Origin: Saxidomus purpurata
Taxonomy: Eukaryota > Mollusca > Bivalvia > Venerida > Veneridae
Length of the DNA stretch: 64,000 nucleotides
Direction of reading: 5' to 3'
Assembly (NCBI GenBank): GCA_022818135.1
Contig: JAFMSR010000009.1
Location: forward strand, 17,427,063 to 17,491,062
The notes beneath the pieces were generated by a model. The model was not told where the DNA came from, ran no database searches, and saw only the letters and a program-made list of their open reading frames with translations. The position numbers were made by a program, and so were the translations under genes. This document shows positions 42,841 through 56,924 of this stretch, one piece after another; the stretch's first letter is position 1; each line of letters starts with the position of its first letter.

Positions 42841-44960
42841 ACAAGAGGGCCAAGATGGCCCTATATCGCTCACCTGTATATCAATTGCCAATAATACAAG
42901 GGATCATGATTTTAACATAATTCGTAGAGGTCCACTTCACAATGATTAGTAACATTCCAAATATCCAAGCTCTGCTTGTAGGCCTTGTTTTTTTAAAGTT
43001 TTCCCTATATAAGCCCATGCCAAATCAAGTGACCCCCCCCGCCCGGGCAGAGTTAATTTTCACCCAGGGGTAATGATTTGAACAATCCAATGGTAAAGGT
43101 TCACAAGGCAATACTGCATGCTAAATATCTAAGTTCTAGGCTCTGCGGTTTCAGAGAAGACTTTTAAAGTTTTTACTATGTAAAATCAAGAGACACCCAG
43201 AGCGGGGTCACTTTTGACCTAGGGGTCATGATTTGAACAATTTTGGTAGGTCAATGCAAGGATGCTAAGTTTGGTGCCGTCACAACTGTTGTTTTTTTAG
43301 ACAAGAGGACCAAGATGGCTCTATATTTTTCACCTGGTTACCATACGTTATTGTAAAGTTCCGCTAACCAAATGGCCAATTTTATATTTAATAAATCTCA
43401 TTATTATATTGAAGGAATAGACAAGAGTTGTCCCTTGTTAGTGACAGTAATTATTACAGTCTGTGTTCTCTCCATACCCTCGACATAGTGCCATGTAATT
43501 TTAAAATCCTTCCATACACGACAAAGTTACAGTCTGGACATGTGTGAATATATACATGTTGTACTGGATTCCAATACCTTTAACTCTACGTGTGACCATG
43601 AACTTGAGGTAGGGACGTGGGTCTTGCATGCGACATGTTGTCTTGATGCGTTAAAATCCTTCAATGCATGACAAAGTTACAGCCCACACATGTACATGTA
43701 AGAACGGACACATGGACTGACAGACAGATGGAGGGACGATGCGATTATTAGGTGTCCATGAAATGCAAGTCTGGAAAATGCCTTGTGATATATGGTGTGA
43801 AAATGATAATTGTATACTATCTTAGTATTTACGAGCGTTTCTTTTATGCCCATTCCACTTTCTATTTAACACAGTTTCTTAGTACGGTATGATTTATTGT
43901 TGATTTCAACACACTTTTAACAACCTTAGTAGAGGCCCTCTAGACAATGCTACATGCTAAATATCTAAGCTCTGGACGTTCCAGTCTTAGAGCTTCACCC
44001 AAGGAACATCCTTGTCAAATTTCATCACCATCAAGTTTCAGAAGGAATGAATTATGATGGACGGACAGACGGATGATGTACTACAGACAGTGAGGGATCC
44101 TGATAGCTAACAAGAAGGCCATGATGGCCCTATATTGCTCACCTGAATACAAGTCCACTTGCTTAATGGGTGTGGTCAATTTTGACCCAAGAGGCATCAT
44201 TTGAACAAAATAGGTGGAGGACCACAAGACAATGTTACACACCAAATAGATTTTCCTTTCTACGTCTTTGTAAAACAAGTGACCTCCTTGGTGGGGCCAA
44301 TATTGACCCCAGGGGTATGATTTGAACAAAATTTGAAGAAGTCTACTAGGCAATACTACATGCTTAATATCTAAGCTCTAGGCCCTGTGGTTTCAGAGAA
44401 GAAGAGTTTTAAAGTTTTTCCTGTACAAGCTTATGTAAATCAAGTGAAGGAGTCAATTTTTACCTGGGGGCCATAATTTGAACAATCTTAGTAGAGGTCT
44501 ATTAGGCATTTCTACATGCCAATTATCTAGTCTCTAGGTCTTCTGGTTTCAGAGAAGATTTTTAAAGTTTTTCCTATATTAGCCTATGTAAAACCAAGTG
44601 ACCCCCCGGGCAGGGTCAATTTTGACCCGGGGGTCATAATTTGAACAATCTTGGTAGAGGTCCACTAGATAATACCACATGCTAAATATCTAAGCTCTCG
44701 GCCTTGCTACTTTAGAGAAGATTTTTAAAATTTTTTTCCAATTTGTTGCCATAGCAACCAGAGTTCTGCATGGAATAGAATTCTTCGAACAACTTTGATA
44801 GAGCTTCATGCTAGGAACATCCCTGCAAAGTTGGCCCAGTGGTTTCAGAGGAGATGTTGTTTGAAGGAAATGGTGGGTGGACGGATGGACAGACGGACGG
44901 ACGACAGACAGAATGCGATCCTAATAGCTCACTCTGGCACTTTGTAGAAAATGGTGTCAA
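42841..44960. repeat. Composite clam repeat, several units
   Basis: Units open with ACAAGAGGGCCAAGATGGCC or close variants (42,841; 43,302; 44,111) and contain GGGTCAATTTTGACCC, GGGGTCATGATTTGAAC, CTAAATATCTAAGCTCT and TTTCAGAGAAGATTTTTAAA. They close in GACGGACAGACGG runs at 43,735, 44,055 and 44,890. No protein is encoded. The internal piece 43,540-43,740 belongs to the TTCAATGCATGACAAAG group that recurs at 51,170-52,800. Confidence 0.75.
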
Positions 44961-45364
44961 ACTGATCTGAGGACCCAAATTAAACAAGAGCTTTCATTAA
45001 AGTTGTATACAATACAACTGCATACTTAGAAAAGTGGTGTGTATCTTTTATGCACAAACCACTTTCTATTAAACACAGTACATATATAATATATTGTTGA
45101 ATTTGACATATAAAATTCAAAAATATTCTGTTTGTCAGAACTTTGTTTCATCTGGCACTTTAACTGTTTATCCACCAGGCTTCAGTGATGTTAAATATCT
45201 GAAAATACAAAGACAAAAGGAAATCAGTGTACATGGAATAAGTGTTTCATTGTTTCAATTAATTACTGCGACTAGAAAACAGAATAGATTGTATGTAAAG
45301 CTTGCGCTATAAACCGACAGATTTAGTTATTAAAGATGCCTATTTTAACAGGTAGAAAGAGTTA

Positions 45365-45520
45365 GTTTATACTAATTTATTTTAGCTCCATTGTCAAGAA
45401 AGCTTTTAGCTTATCGAGTCACTCTCAAGTCCGCTTCCTGGAAAAACCAGTACTGGTGTTATGAGGAGGTACGGTTGTGACCTTGGTGGGGCTCGAACCC
45501 GCACCTCTTCATAGAGAGTT
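45365..45520 (-). mobile_element. tRNA-derived SINE, copy 2 (reverse)
   Basis: On the minus strand it reads GGTGCGGGTTCGAGCCCC (B box) followed by CAGTACTGGTTTTTCCAGGA, GAGTGACTCGATAAGC and an AAGCTTTCTTGAC block. It is the same family as the copy at 33,270. The A-box end is degraded. Confidence 0.75.
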
Positions 45521-45654
45521 GTAGCTGTTGATCCATCCAACTGATTGAATTTTAAAGAATTAATCTACAGACTTGACACTTCTACAGAAATGTTAGTCAG
45601 CATGAGAAGTTGTGCACATGTGGTTCTATTGATTACCGAGTGATTTCATTTCTG

Positions 45655-46140
45655 AATGATAACAAGAGTGTCAAGCTGTCACAAAATACACCTGTCAAGT
45701 TTTATGGCCTACATCACATTAAAGATGATAACTCTGGACTGACTTTAGCAATCTGGATGGTTATCCAATTTGGCAGAAACATTATGCTGACAAATGTTCA
45801 CACAAAGTTTACTTCAGAATTCAGACATTTGATTGAAATGTAGCATTATTAGGCAATAAAGGGCAATAACTCCAAAGTGACTGGGGCATTTGACTTTTAT
45901 CAACTAGGAAAATTGGTTAGAAATGGTGGAAGTTAGAGATTGGACAACTGTAAATTGGTCCAATTTTGGCAATAATGCCCAAGTGATTAGGGCGATTTGG
46001 CTAGTTATCAAACTTGAAAATACAAACATTTACAGCAAGTTAAGACAAGATTACTCAAGAAAAATTTCATTTAAAGACCAGCTAGCTCTAAATTTGTCAA
46101 ATTTGACAATTAAGAAGCAATTTAGCTAGTCCTTTAACTT
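45655..46140 (+). repeat. Clam repeat opening ACAAGAGTGTCAAGCTGTCAC
   Basis: Contains GGGCAATAACTCCAAAGTGA and repeated ATTTGGC.AGTTATCAAACTTG-type blocks. No protein-coding signal; the ORFs here are chance. Confidence 0.5.
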
Positions 46141-47099
46141 AGGTGAGATCCCATAATACAGCCCATCACAACGGATGTGTAAAACTCTAAAGGATCATGG
46201 TGCAATCCTCAAGGATGTTGTGTATATGTTCACAGTCTTAAGGAAGAAAAACGAAGTTATACTCTCAGAACTGTTGTTACCTTTAAGGCCACAGATAATT
46301 CCTGGTCCTGGGAAGGTCGACATGTCAGCATCTCTGCCTGCCCCTGTACTGTTCTGCTAACCATCTGGAAACCACCTCATTAACAACCAAGAGATTGCTT
46401 TGTCTGTCAGTGCCAAAATAGACCTGACTGTTGCTTTCCTTTACTCCTTGGGGAGCACATGCATCTTAAAAATACAGTTAACATAGCGAGCAGGCTTTCA
46501 AAATGAGGAAAACTTGTCGAAACGTTTCAAGTTCAATTTTTCTGTCCTTTGCTACAATATTCAACATACTGCTTTTAATTTACAAAACTTTTGCTTTGAA
46601 TAGATTGTGTAACTTTTCTTCTTTTATGCAAGATAATGAATACAAGACACTTTTTCTGAAATAAAGCATGCCTTTCTGTTACATTTTCTAGTCCTGAGCA
46701 TAACTCTAAAAGTACTGAAGAAACTGCATACAAAGAGTCCTACTCAGGAAATACAGAAATCAAATGTTACATGTAACTTTCGGCCTGACACTTTAGAATC
46801 AGACTCCAAAAAAACTCACATAAAACGAATCAGACTCCATCTAACGTTCCATCCCCTGAGAAATTCATTCCAGTAAATTACACACAAGGGGTTTCCTACA
46901 AAGGCATGAAAAGCTGATAGTCTAAGAAGATGACAAAGCCATTCTAAGTACAATGTAGATCTTCTGCAAGATATAGAGAGAGATCAATTGCTAAATATGT
47001 TGAAACTTGATCACAAAGTACTATTTATTATGTACATAATCAGTGTAGATAATTGGCTATAGTGTGAAAACCTTCAACATTGCATCAAATTTTCTTCAT

Positions 47100-48790
47100 T
47101 TTCATAAAGGTTTACCTACTTTCATTTCTTGATTTTCATAAAGTTTGTCGAAATACAAGACAATCTATGAGTAGATAGCAATGTTGTCCGTGTCAGAATA
47201 AAAATCTGAAATACAACATCGAAGTATGTCAGAGTTGAGAAAAGTAATGAAAACAAGCAAATTCAGTGAATTTATATCCCCTGCTGAATGAGGCAAATCC
47301 AGTTTCAGAGAAACAGAATTTTGACGTTTTTGTTATTTTACAAATTAGAAAAAGCACTTACCAGATTTAATTTTCCTGTTTCAAGAAATTTACCCATTGA
47401 GTCATGAGGAAAGTAAATGGCTCCAGATGGAAATGCCTCTATAAAAGTAACAAAGGAACATAACTCTGCTATAAATACATGTATTGTGAAAGCATTTGGT
47501 GGGAATCATTCCCCTCCCTAAATATACATACCTGCCAAACTTCAATAAAATCTGAATAAACAGTACCAAGATCTGGCTCCCAACAGAAAAGTGTGACAAA
47601 GGGAAGAACAACACCAAAACAATATCCCTTCTCCCCCTATGGCGATAGATAATTAGAATAATGGTTGTTGGCATAGTATGTGATGTCTGATATCAAAACG
47701 TTAAATGATGTCATAAATTACGTCATCAACGTAATTGCATTTAGGTGTTTCAATTAGCTACTGGTCCGGTTATTTTTGGTAAGATTCTTTTGTAACCACA
47801 CAGAGAAGCAACAATATACAAAATCATTGGGTTGCACCCTCAAGACATTCCTTTTGTTACTATGGAGATGGTGAAGTACAAACATGATATCGTAATTTCA
47901 TATTTTAAATATCATCAAAATTTTGGTGTAAGATGTCTTTATGATTCATTTTGACAAAATTTCAAGAAAAACAACTTGAAATTAAACAGGTTATGATGTC
48001 TGCATCAAAACTTTATTTACGCATGGAAACAAATCAAGGCAATTCCCTAGACTGTATACAAATAGGACAAACAGAATAGAACTAATGGGATGCATCAAAG
48101 GTGCGCTACAAAATAATTCAGTTTTTTTTGGGTCTTTTTTTATATCAGGTAATGCAATTAGAATAAGGCATTTAGATCACCCTTAATGCCCATATATCTG
48201 TACCCAAGTGTGCTTTTTTAAAGCAGGAGGGCCAAGATGGCCCTATATCACTCACCTGGCTACCATACCATTGGCAATAAAACAACATCAACAATAGCAG
48301 AAAGGGTCAATTTTCATTGTGGGGTCATGATTTGGACAATCTTGGTACAGGTCCACTAGGCAATGCTATGTGCTAAATATCTAAGCTCTTAGATAAGAAA
48401 TTCCCATTTGTTGCCATAGCAACCTAAGTTATGCATGATATGGAATTCTTTGAACAACTTTGAAACAGCTTTATGTTAAAGTTAAGTTTCGTCAAAATTG
48501 GCCCTGTGGTTTCAGAAAGTATGAAAGAAATAGTGGAAGGACGGACAACGTATGACTGTTGACGGACAGTGTGTGGTCATAATAGCTCATCTGGCACTTT
48601 ATGCAAGGTGAGCTGAAAAGCACATGAAACGGCTAGATGCAATGGCTAAATTACTTATCTAGCGTAGATTATAACCTTCCTTTCATAAAGATACATACTT
48701 ACTCCTTTTTAAACACTCGCAGTGTTTTTTGATAAAATTCTTTGACAATAATATAGATAAAAAATTACATTTTGTGATAAAATGTTTCCT
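47100..48790. repeat. Left arm of a large inverted duplication
   Basis: Several ordered segments match, inverted, to 50,740-53,690: AATACAAGACAATCTATGAG with 53,620; GAGTCATGAGGAAAGTAAAT with 53,490; CCCTCAAGACATTCCTTTTG with 53,050; GATATCAGG-like and CATTTAGATCACCC with 50,925; TTCCTTTCATAAAGATACAT with 50,820; GATAAAATGTTTC with 50,765. A composite repeat (48,220-48,615) interrupts the arm. Confidence 0.8.
48220..48615. repeat. Composite clam repeat inserted in the left arm
   Basis: Opens GGAGGGCCAAGATGGCCCTA, contains CTAAATATCTAAGCTCT and TTGTTGCCATAGCAACC, and closes with GGACGGACAACG and TCATCTGGCACTTTATG. It has no partner in the right arm, so it arrived after the duplication. Confidence 0.75.
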
Positions 48791-50739
48791 GAGGTTTGAA
48801 GTCAGTCCAACCTTTTAATAGTATCTTCTTCTTTTTTATCAGTTTGAACTGACTTCATCTGAGGTACAATTGTCTAAGACTGGGTCCCTTTATTCCAATA
48901 GAGGACAAAGATCTAAGCACACATTCTGACCAATTTTCATGATTTGTTAAGGTGTTCAAAAAATACCCTTTAAGACTGACCAGTAGTATCAATATTTATA
49001 TTCTAATGATGTGCAGTTTCAAATTTGCTCCAAAGAATAAAAATTCAGTGAGTTAAAAAGTGTATGAGCAAACAGTCACAAAACAGTGCAGAAATATTTA
49101 TTTCCATTCATTGAAGTCTACCAGCTTGACTATGAACATTGAACTGAGTGAGAAAGTTAGTGTATTCTACTAATGTCATCTTCAATTTTCCTGAAAGGTT
49201 TTTGTTCATTGTAATCATCACTACTGTAGTCTATTTAATTACACATTACACGAAGGCACATATATTGTGTTGTGATGAAAAATGTTTCTGATGGAAAACG
49301 ATCTGGAAAGGCTTACTAGAAAGTTAGTTTCAATGCTACCACTTAAACAATTTGGCTTGACTGAAATTTATTCCATGCAGATAGTTCCATCGGTTCATAA
49401 AATGTTTGGGGCTATGCTGGAATTTGATACCTTTGATATATTTTGGTGTTTTTTTCTAATTTTGAATACAAATAGCTAACCTTTGTTTTTTAAATTTTGA
49501 ATGTGTATAGCTAAGCTATCTATTTAATCAAATGTATGAAGATACTTGAAAGTACTCAAGATATCCTATCTTCTCCCAGATTATACACGAGTCCAGTAAA
49601 AGTGTCTTTTTGTTCGGTGTTTCTGGACCCATTATACTCTCAAGTCCTTTCTGGATCATGAGGTATGCAGCACATTTCATAACCTCATGCAGGACAGACT
49701 TATTGATTGAACCACTTTCATAACACCATATGCATTAGTGAAATATATGTGGTGTGCAATCATCTAAAATATCTAGATGTATTTTAACATCTAATGCTGA
49801 CACCTGCTATGAGTAACTATGTGCTATGTGTATAAAGGTTCTGTTATAGGACAAGAGTGACTTCATTGTTCAACTAAAAGACTGTATTTAAATGTCAAGG
49901 GCACTGTTCATATTCTGCAAATTGGTATAAAATTCCACGATAAACTTGCGTAGAGTAATTTAAGCTTTATTTTCCATATCTAGCAAGAAAACCCACACAA
50001 AAGCACAGTACTAGAGATCACATTCCAGAGTACTAAATTCCAACATAGTCCAGAAAATCTTCAAAGGATGGAATTCATGACAATATCTTCCACATATTTT
50101 AGCACAGCCTGTAATATTTTATGGAGTGGCCCCCAGGAACTGTTGAAAATTCTTTCAATCACTAAGTCTGAGCTATTTCAAGCACTGTCCAGAACATTTT
50201 CCAGTAGAAACCTTTATATATAGTTTGATCAATGATTTGATCAAATGAATGACAATCATAACGAATCTGATTCATCCAGGAAAAATGAAGATAGCACCTG
50301 ATAGAAAACAATAACTATTCTCACTGCCCTAAGTTTAAACAATACTTTAATAAATTCAAAACATTTACAAAATATGAACATAATATCATTGGTATATGCA
50401 GGATAGAGTAGAAAGCTAATAGCTGTTTTTATAAACTTTCTCCTTGAGGGCAGGGCCTTATATGGAATGCATTTTGCTGGATGTTCATGGTAGGAGCAGT
50501 CATAAATGCTGAAACAACAATAATTGCTTCTAAAAAAGATTTTATAACAAAAAAAAAAACTTGCCAAAACAACAATCTGGGTTTAAAGGTGTAAAATTAC
50601 ATTGACAAAAACAAATCACATTGACTTCAAAATGTTTATTTTCTTGGCCTACTATTTACTGGAAACACACATAGACTACCCAAAGACCTACCTCATAAAA
50701 TGCTCAAATATTGTTACCAATATACATTTTTTTTTAATA
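48791..50739. other. Spacer of the inverted duplication, nothing recognised
   Basis: About 1.95 kb of AT-rich sequence with only short ORFs (for example 49,282-49,479). I could not match its two halves to each other by eye. Confidence 0.5.
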
Positions 50740-53690
50740 TTGAGATGTTAAATCAGAAACATTTTATCAAAAACACATCTGTAATGTTGCAAAGAAATGG
50801 AGAACATGTATGTATCTTTATGAAAGGAAGGTATCTAAACATATAAGTAATTTAACCATTGCATCTAGCATTTTCATGCGCTTTTCATAAAAAACACAAT
50901 TGGGCGTAAGTAAGATGAAGGGTGATCTAAATGTCTTATTCCAATTCATTACCTGATATCAAAATGTATTCTTTCCTGCACCTCTTTGTATGCAGTCTTG
51001 GATATCACCTAATTTGTTTCCATGTGTTACCTGTTGTTTTATTCCACAGCAGGTTTAGCGCTCTTTTAAATCCATTAAATTATAAGTATTTCACTAGGCG
51101 CCAATTTGATTTTCAGTGAATGTTTTTGTGATAAAAACAAGTGACAAATGCCCCTGAAAGAGGTGTCTCTTAGTCTGTGTCCTCTCCATGTGCTCAACAA
51201 TTGTGACATGTAATTTCAAAATCCTTGCATACAGTATTCCATTACTTTAAACTTTAAGTGTGACCGTGACCTTTGAGGTAGGGGTGTGGTTCTTGCATGC
51301 GACATGTCGGCTTGATGTGTTGAACATTTGTGCCAAGTAATTTAAAATCCTTCAATGCATGACAAGGTATTTTGTCCAGACCCAAATGACTGTGAATATA
51401 ATATAGAGGATTCCATTACCTTCAAATTCTAAATGTGACCTTGACCTTTGAGGTAGGGAAGTGGGTCTTGCACCCGAGCCATTGTCTTCATGCGCTGAAC
51501 ATTTGTGCCAAGTTATTTTAACAAGAGCTGTCCATAAGACAGCAAGCTCGACTGTTGTGGGTGTTTGCTAATAAAACAAAACTTTTATCAGTATAATAGC
51601 AAAACAAAATTCTGCTAACTATTAAGTATAAACTAGGAAAGTTGAATCATAATAAAAGTCAAAATCTATCGCTACATATTTAATTTTTGGTAAATTAATT
51701 GTTTGATACAAAATGTACCCCTGAACACTATTGCTAAGTTTGATATAACTACCATAAGTGGTTACTGAGATTATGTGCATGATAGTACCTTGCATGCAAA
51801 ACTTTAACCAAATTTTCAAAGTCAAACAAGGGCCATAATTTGGACTAAATTTAAACAAGAGTTACCTGTCTTGACTGTGTGACACCCCTTAAGACATTAA
51901 CAAAGTTCAAGTCAATATCATAAGCGGTTACTGAGATATGTTCATGATAGTACCTAGCAGGCAAAACTTTAACCAAATTTTCAATGTCAAACAAGGGCCA
52001 TAATTTGCACTAAATTTACACAAGAGTTATCTGACTTGACTGTGTGACACCCCTAGAGACATTAACGAAGTTTCAAGTCAATATCATAAGTGGTTACTGA
52101 GATATGTGCATGATAGTACCTAGCAGGCAAAACTTTAACCAAATTTTCAAAGTCAAACAAGGGCCATAATTTGTACTAAATTTATACAAGAGTTATCTGA
52201 CTTGATTGTATGACACCCCTAAAGACATGAACAAAGTTTCAAGTCAATATCATAAGTGGTTACTGAGATATGTGCATGATAGTACTTAGCAGGCAAAACT
52301 TTAACCAAAGAAGCAACGCCGACGCACAAGTGACTGTAATAGCTCTCCATATTCTCCGAATAGTCGAGCTAAAAACCTTCAATGCATGACAAAGTTACAG
52401 TCGGGACACGAATGTGTGCATATATACAGGATACCATTACCTTTAAACTTTTAGTGTGACCTTGATCTTTGAAGTAAGGATGTACGTCTTGTACAGGACA
52501 CATCATCTTGATGTGCTGAACATTTGTGCCAAGTTAATCTAAAATCAATCAATGCATGACAAAGTTACAGTCCGGACACAAATGTGTGCATTACATAGAG
52601 GATTCCATTACCTTCAAACTCTAAGCATGACCTTGACCTTTGAGATAGGGATGTGGGTCTTGCAAGCAACACATAAGTTATGTGCTAAATATTTGTGCAA
52701 AGTTAATTCAAAATCCTTTAATGCATCACAAAGCTACAGCCTAGACACCAATACATGTAAGGGCGGACACACAGACGGACAGACTGTCCGGACGCTGCGA
52801 TTTTAATACACCACCCTTCGGGATCATAAAAATCTTGTAATAAAAGTTAGGTAATATCTTGCTCAGAATCTACCACATCTTATACAATTTAGTCAAACAA
52901 GGGGGGTTCAAAATGTTCCAATCTTATTAGTTTCATGTTGTTTTTCTTGAAATGTTGTCAAAATAAATCATGAAGAAATCGATATTTTCGAAAAATGAAA
53001 TTACCATAGTAATATTATTGTGTTTGTACTTCCATCATTTCTATTGTAACAAAAGGAATGTCTTGAGGGTGCAACCCAATAATTTTGTAAATTGTTGCTT
53101 CTCTGTGTAGACCTAAAAAATCTCCTCAAAAATAACCTGACCCGTAGCTAATTGAAAAACCTAATTGCAATTACGTTGATGACATAATTTATGACATCAT
53201 TTAATGTTTTGATATCAGACATAACACATTATGCCAGTAACCATTATTCTAATTATCCATCACCGTAGGGGGAGAAAGGGTATTGTTTTGATGTTGCTCT
53301 TCCCTTTGTCACACTTTTCTGTTGGGAGCTAGATCTTGGTACTGTTTATTCAGATTTTATTGAAGTTTTGCAGGAATGTATATTTAGGGAAGGGAATGAT
53401 CCCCACCAAATGCTGTCACAATACATGTATTTATAGCAGAGTTATGTTACTTTTATAGAGGCATTTCCATCTGGAGCCATTTAATTTCCTCATGACTCAA
53501 TGGGTAAATTTTTTGAAACATACTGCAACTTTTATTCTTATTTAACTACTATTATAAATTCTGACATACTTTGATGTTGTATTTTAGATTTTCATTCTGA
53601 CATGGCCGATTTGCTATCTACTCATAGATTGTCTTGTACCTTCAGACAACTTTTATGAAAATCATAGTGAGTGTGATCTTGATCTTTCAA
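50740..53690. repeat. Right arm of the large inverted duplication
   Basis: It is the inverted counterpart of 47,100-48,790, split by a block of composite repeats at 51,120-52,850. The best preserved segments are 50,765-51,060 and 52,920-53,690. The longest near-identical tracts lie around 53,030-53,080 and 53,440-53,500. Confidence 0.8.
51120..52850. repeat. Composite clam repeats inserted in the right arm
   Basis: Blocks of TGACCTTGACCTTTGAGGTA, CATTTGTGCCAAGTTAAT and TTCAATGCATGACAAAGTTA repeat at 51,180-51,520 and 52,370-52,800. A nested tandem array with a 166-bp period lies at 51,690-52,320 (GCAAAACTTTAACCAAA at 51,796, 51,961, 52,127 and 52,293). It closes with GGACGGACAGACTG. Confidence 0.75.
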
Positions 53691-54164
53691 CTACAGACCT
53701 GGGTCTTGCACACAACAGGTTGTCACATTGTGGTGAACAATTGTGCCAAGTCAATTCAAACTCCTTCAATGCATGAGGAAGTTACAGTCGGAAACCTCAT
53801 CCTCACAGATGGAAGCAATCACATACCTTGAACTGCCAAAGTGACAATTATGTTGAAACAATGTCAGCAGGCTCGGCAAATGTTTACTATTTAAAAAAAA
53901 AAATACCCCACTAACTTTCTGAAAGGAGCGTTGTGCATTTTTTCTTTTCGGCGGTGTGGAAGAGGCAATAAACGAAGGTATCCCTTGTGATGGGCAACTA
54001 GAATTCTTTGTTGAATGGTCCAGAGGAGTACTTGTATCTTCAATAATGTCTCTGTTATATTAAACCTGAAATAAATTGAAACAAAAAAACATTAGTTGGC
54101 AGCTTTATATGAAGACCAATGAAAACGGGACTTTGCATGTAAATTCCTTTTCATTTGAGGGTAA

Positions 54165-55225
54165 ACAAGAGCCATGTTAGACATGGCCATCCCCCCCGCT
54201 GAGTGCTCTTTCTATGACCAAGAAATTTGAGGTGAGAGCAATGGATATGGTATATGTTCTAATTTAATAAAATATTAATTTAGTATTTGGCGGGGGATAA
54301 TTAGGCAAGGTAGAGTTATGGCTCTTGGGCATGTACTACATGTACCCATCATTGTGCTTTATCACTGTATGAAGTTTCAAGAACTTCCCTTCAGTACTTT
54401 TGAAGTTATGATGAGGACAAGATTACACTCTGTACGAAAAGACAGAGTTATTGTTCTTAAGTACAGCACTTCCCCTGTGTGTCCTCTCTCATTACTTCAA
54501 TTTGAAGGAATTTCCTTCAGTACTTTTTGAGTTATGCTTAAGACAAGAAATGTAATAAAAGGGGATACTTAAAAAATTAGGCAAGGTACAGTTAAGATTC
54601 TTGGGTACTGCACTTCCCCTCATTGTGCTCTAAAGATTCAAGTAATAACCTTCAGTACTTTTGGATTAATGCCCCGTACAAGATAAATCAAGAAAATGTA
54701 ACAAAGGGGGATAATTAAAAAAGTTGGCAAAATAAAGTTATGGTTCTTGGGCACTGCACTTCCCCTCATTGTACTCTATCACTGTATTATGTTTCAAGTA
54801 ATTCCCTTTAGTACTTTTGGAGTTACACACCGCACAAGAAAAATAAAAAAAATGTAGCAAAGAGGAGTATTTAAAAAAATAGGCAAGATAGAGATATGGT
54901 TCTTGAGCACTGCACTTCCCCTCATTGTACTCTATCACTGTATTATGATTCAAGTAATTCCCTTCAGTAGTTTTGGAGTTATGCTCCGGACAAGAAAAAT
55001 CAAGAAAATGTAACAAAGTGGAATAATTAAAAAATTAGACAAGGTAAAGTTATGGTTCGTGGGCACTGCACTACCTCTCAATGTCCTCTGTCTTTGTGTA
55101 AAGTTTCAAGTCATTCCCTTTGGTACTTTTGGAGTTATGCTCCGAACAAAAGTGTGATGGACGGACAGACGGACGGACAGAGCCCGTTACTATATATATC
55201 CCCTTCGCCAAGGCGGGGGGATAAT
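54165..55225. repeat. Composite repeat with internal 145-156 bp tandem units
   Basis: Opens ACAAGAGCCATGTTAGACAT and closes GACGGACGGACAGAG plus CCAAGGCGGGGGGAT. Inside, GCACTGCACTTCCCCTCATT-type blocks recur near 54,461, 54,605, 54,751, 54,907 and 55,063, each with GTACTTTTGGAGTTATGC downstream. Non-coding. Confidence 0.75.
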
Positions 55226-56362
55226 AACCTTGATAGGGTTACATTTGGCAATGTTACATGCCAAATAGCTAAGCTAATAACAATGATGACTTTTACAATA
55301 AGAACAATGAAGAAACATTGAACAGTAACAAATATATACATGTAATCTAATGCTGACATTAAGTTTCCTAATATTTATAAATGAAGCACATATTTACCTT
55401 TGGTCCGCATTTGGGTCTTCAGCTCCAACTGTTAGATCAGTGGTTTTCTAACATCTTCTTTCACACTCTGTGTCTGCATATGATGCCTGCATAAAGAATG
55501 AAAATTTTTACATTTCAGGTTCAGGTGTTTACTCAAAGATTACTGTTAGAAGTCAACAATTACTAGAGAATATATCTCACTTCACCTCAAGATAATCCTT
55601 TAATATCACTTTTATTATATTAACTCCACATTATAAATGTAACTTGTACTGTAACCATCAAATCAGGGATTTTACCCTTGGGCAATCATACATAATCTAT
55701 TTTGCTGTCTGAAATCTGTACACTTTGCATACATTGGGTATTTCACACATTGTTGAAAAGATAAATTGAACATAATACATGTACTTGCAAAACCTATTAA
55801 TAACAAATTAACCTTGACCCTGCTGGCCCCAAGTGAGTCTGCCTTTGCAAAGAGTGCAGATCATGATCAGGGCTATAGTACTGCTGTGGTGAAAGGCATT
55901 GTTGTTGTGCACTGTAGTGCCATTAAGTAATACTGTCCAGTACAGTATAATAGAACTAAATGGTATATTGTTTTTTATTAGAAGAGGGTCATTGGCCCTA
56001 TATTGCTCACCTGAGTCAATGGAGAACATTATGCAACCTATGATTATAATGTCTTAACTTGTGAACCATATAAAGATCTAACACTGTGCAAGACTGTCTA
56101 TACATATAGTGAAATACCTTTTTTTAAAGATTTGGATTTTTAAAATATATATTATACAGGGAAATCAGCCCCAACCCATTAAGGTCTAACTTTTTAAGAA
56201 ATCATTATATGAGCAATTTTGGTACAGGCATCCCTGGTGATAATTGAGTCCAATAAAATTAAATTCTGACCACTTCATTTTCTCTTAAACAGTTGACCTT
56301 AATTTTTTTTTGGCTAAACATACTTTAAAAATGAAAAAAAAAAGTAGGAGTGGCCTTAATTA
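55226..56362. other. Gene-free stretch with a repeat fragment
   Basis: A fragment of the composite repeat (GAGGGTCATTGGCCCTATAT, then TGCTCACCTGAG) lies at 55,980-56,020. The rest is AT-rich and featureless to me. Confidence 0.5.
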
Positions 56363-56375
56363 ATCCCAAACCAAA

Positions 56376-56790
56376 ATCGCAAGCTTTTTAAAATGCTTGC
56401 CCCTACAGCTGCGGCAAGCTTGCAGATGCCTCTGGCAAGCTTAGAATTGGAACCCTGCAGCAAGCTTGCGGTTCATTGCAATCCGCAAGCTTGTGGTTCA
56501 TAAAGCTTGCGCAAGCTTAGAATTGGAACCTTGCGGCAAGCTTGCAGTTAATTGCAATCCGCAAGCTTTTCATTCATGAAGCTTGCGCAAGCTTAGAATT
56601 GGAACCTCGCGGCAAGCTTGCGGTTCATTGCAATCCGCAAGCTTGTCCTTCATGAAGCTTGCGCAAGCTTAGAATTGGAACCTCGCAGCAAGCTTGCGCA
56701 AGCTCGTGGTTTTATTTGTTATTACACTCGCAAGCTTGCGCAGTAGAGGTAGTATTTTTCTTCCTGCAAGCTTGCAAACTGAAAACAAAT
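56376..56790. repeat. GCAAGCTTGC satellite, 76-bp period
   Basis: GCAAGCTTAGAATTGGAACC recurs at 56,435, 56,511, 56,587 and 56,663, exactly 76 bp apart. Each unit has three or four copies of the palindrome AAGCTT within GCAAGCTTGC. The array degrades at both edges. Confidence 0.9.
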
Positions 56791-56924
56791 GTGTATACTA
56801 TAATTAACATTAATTATGTCCTTTTAAAAGTTTTATGTCTTAATACAAATATGAAAAAATCCTGAACAGCCGACCATCATCCCAGTGAAAATAAAGATCT
56901 GGAATAACACTGGAACTTTATCTG

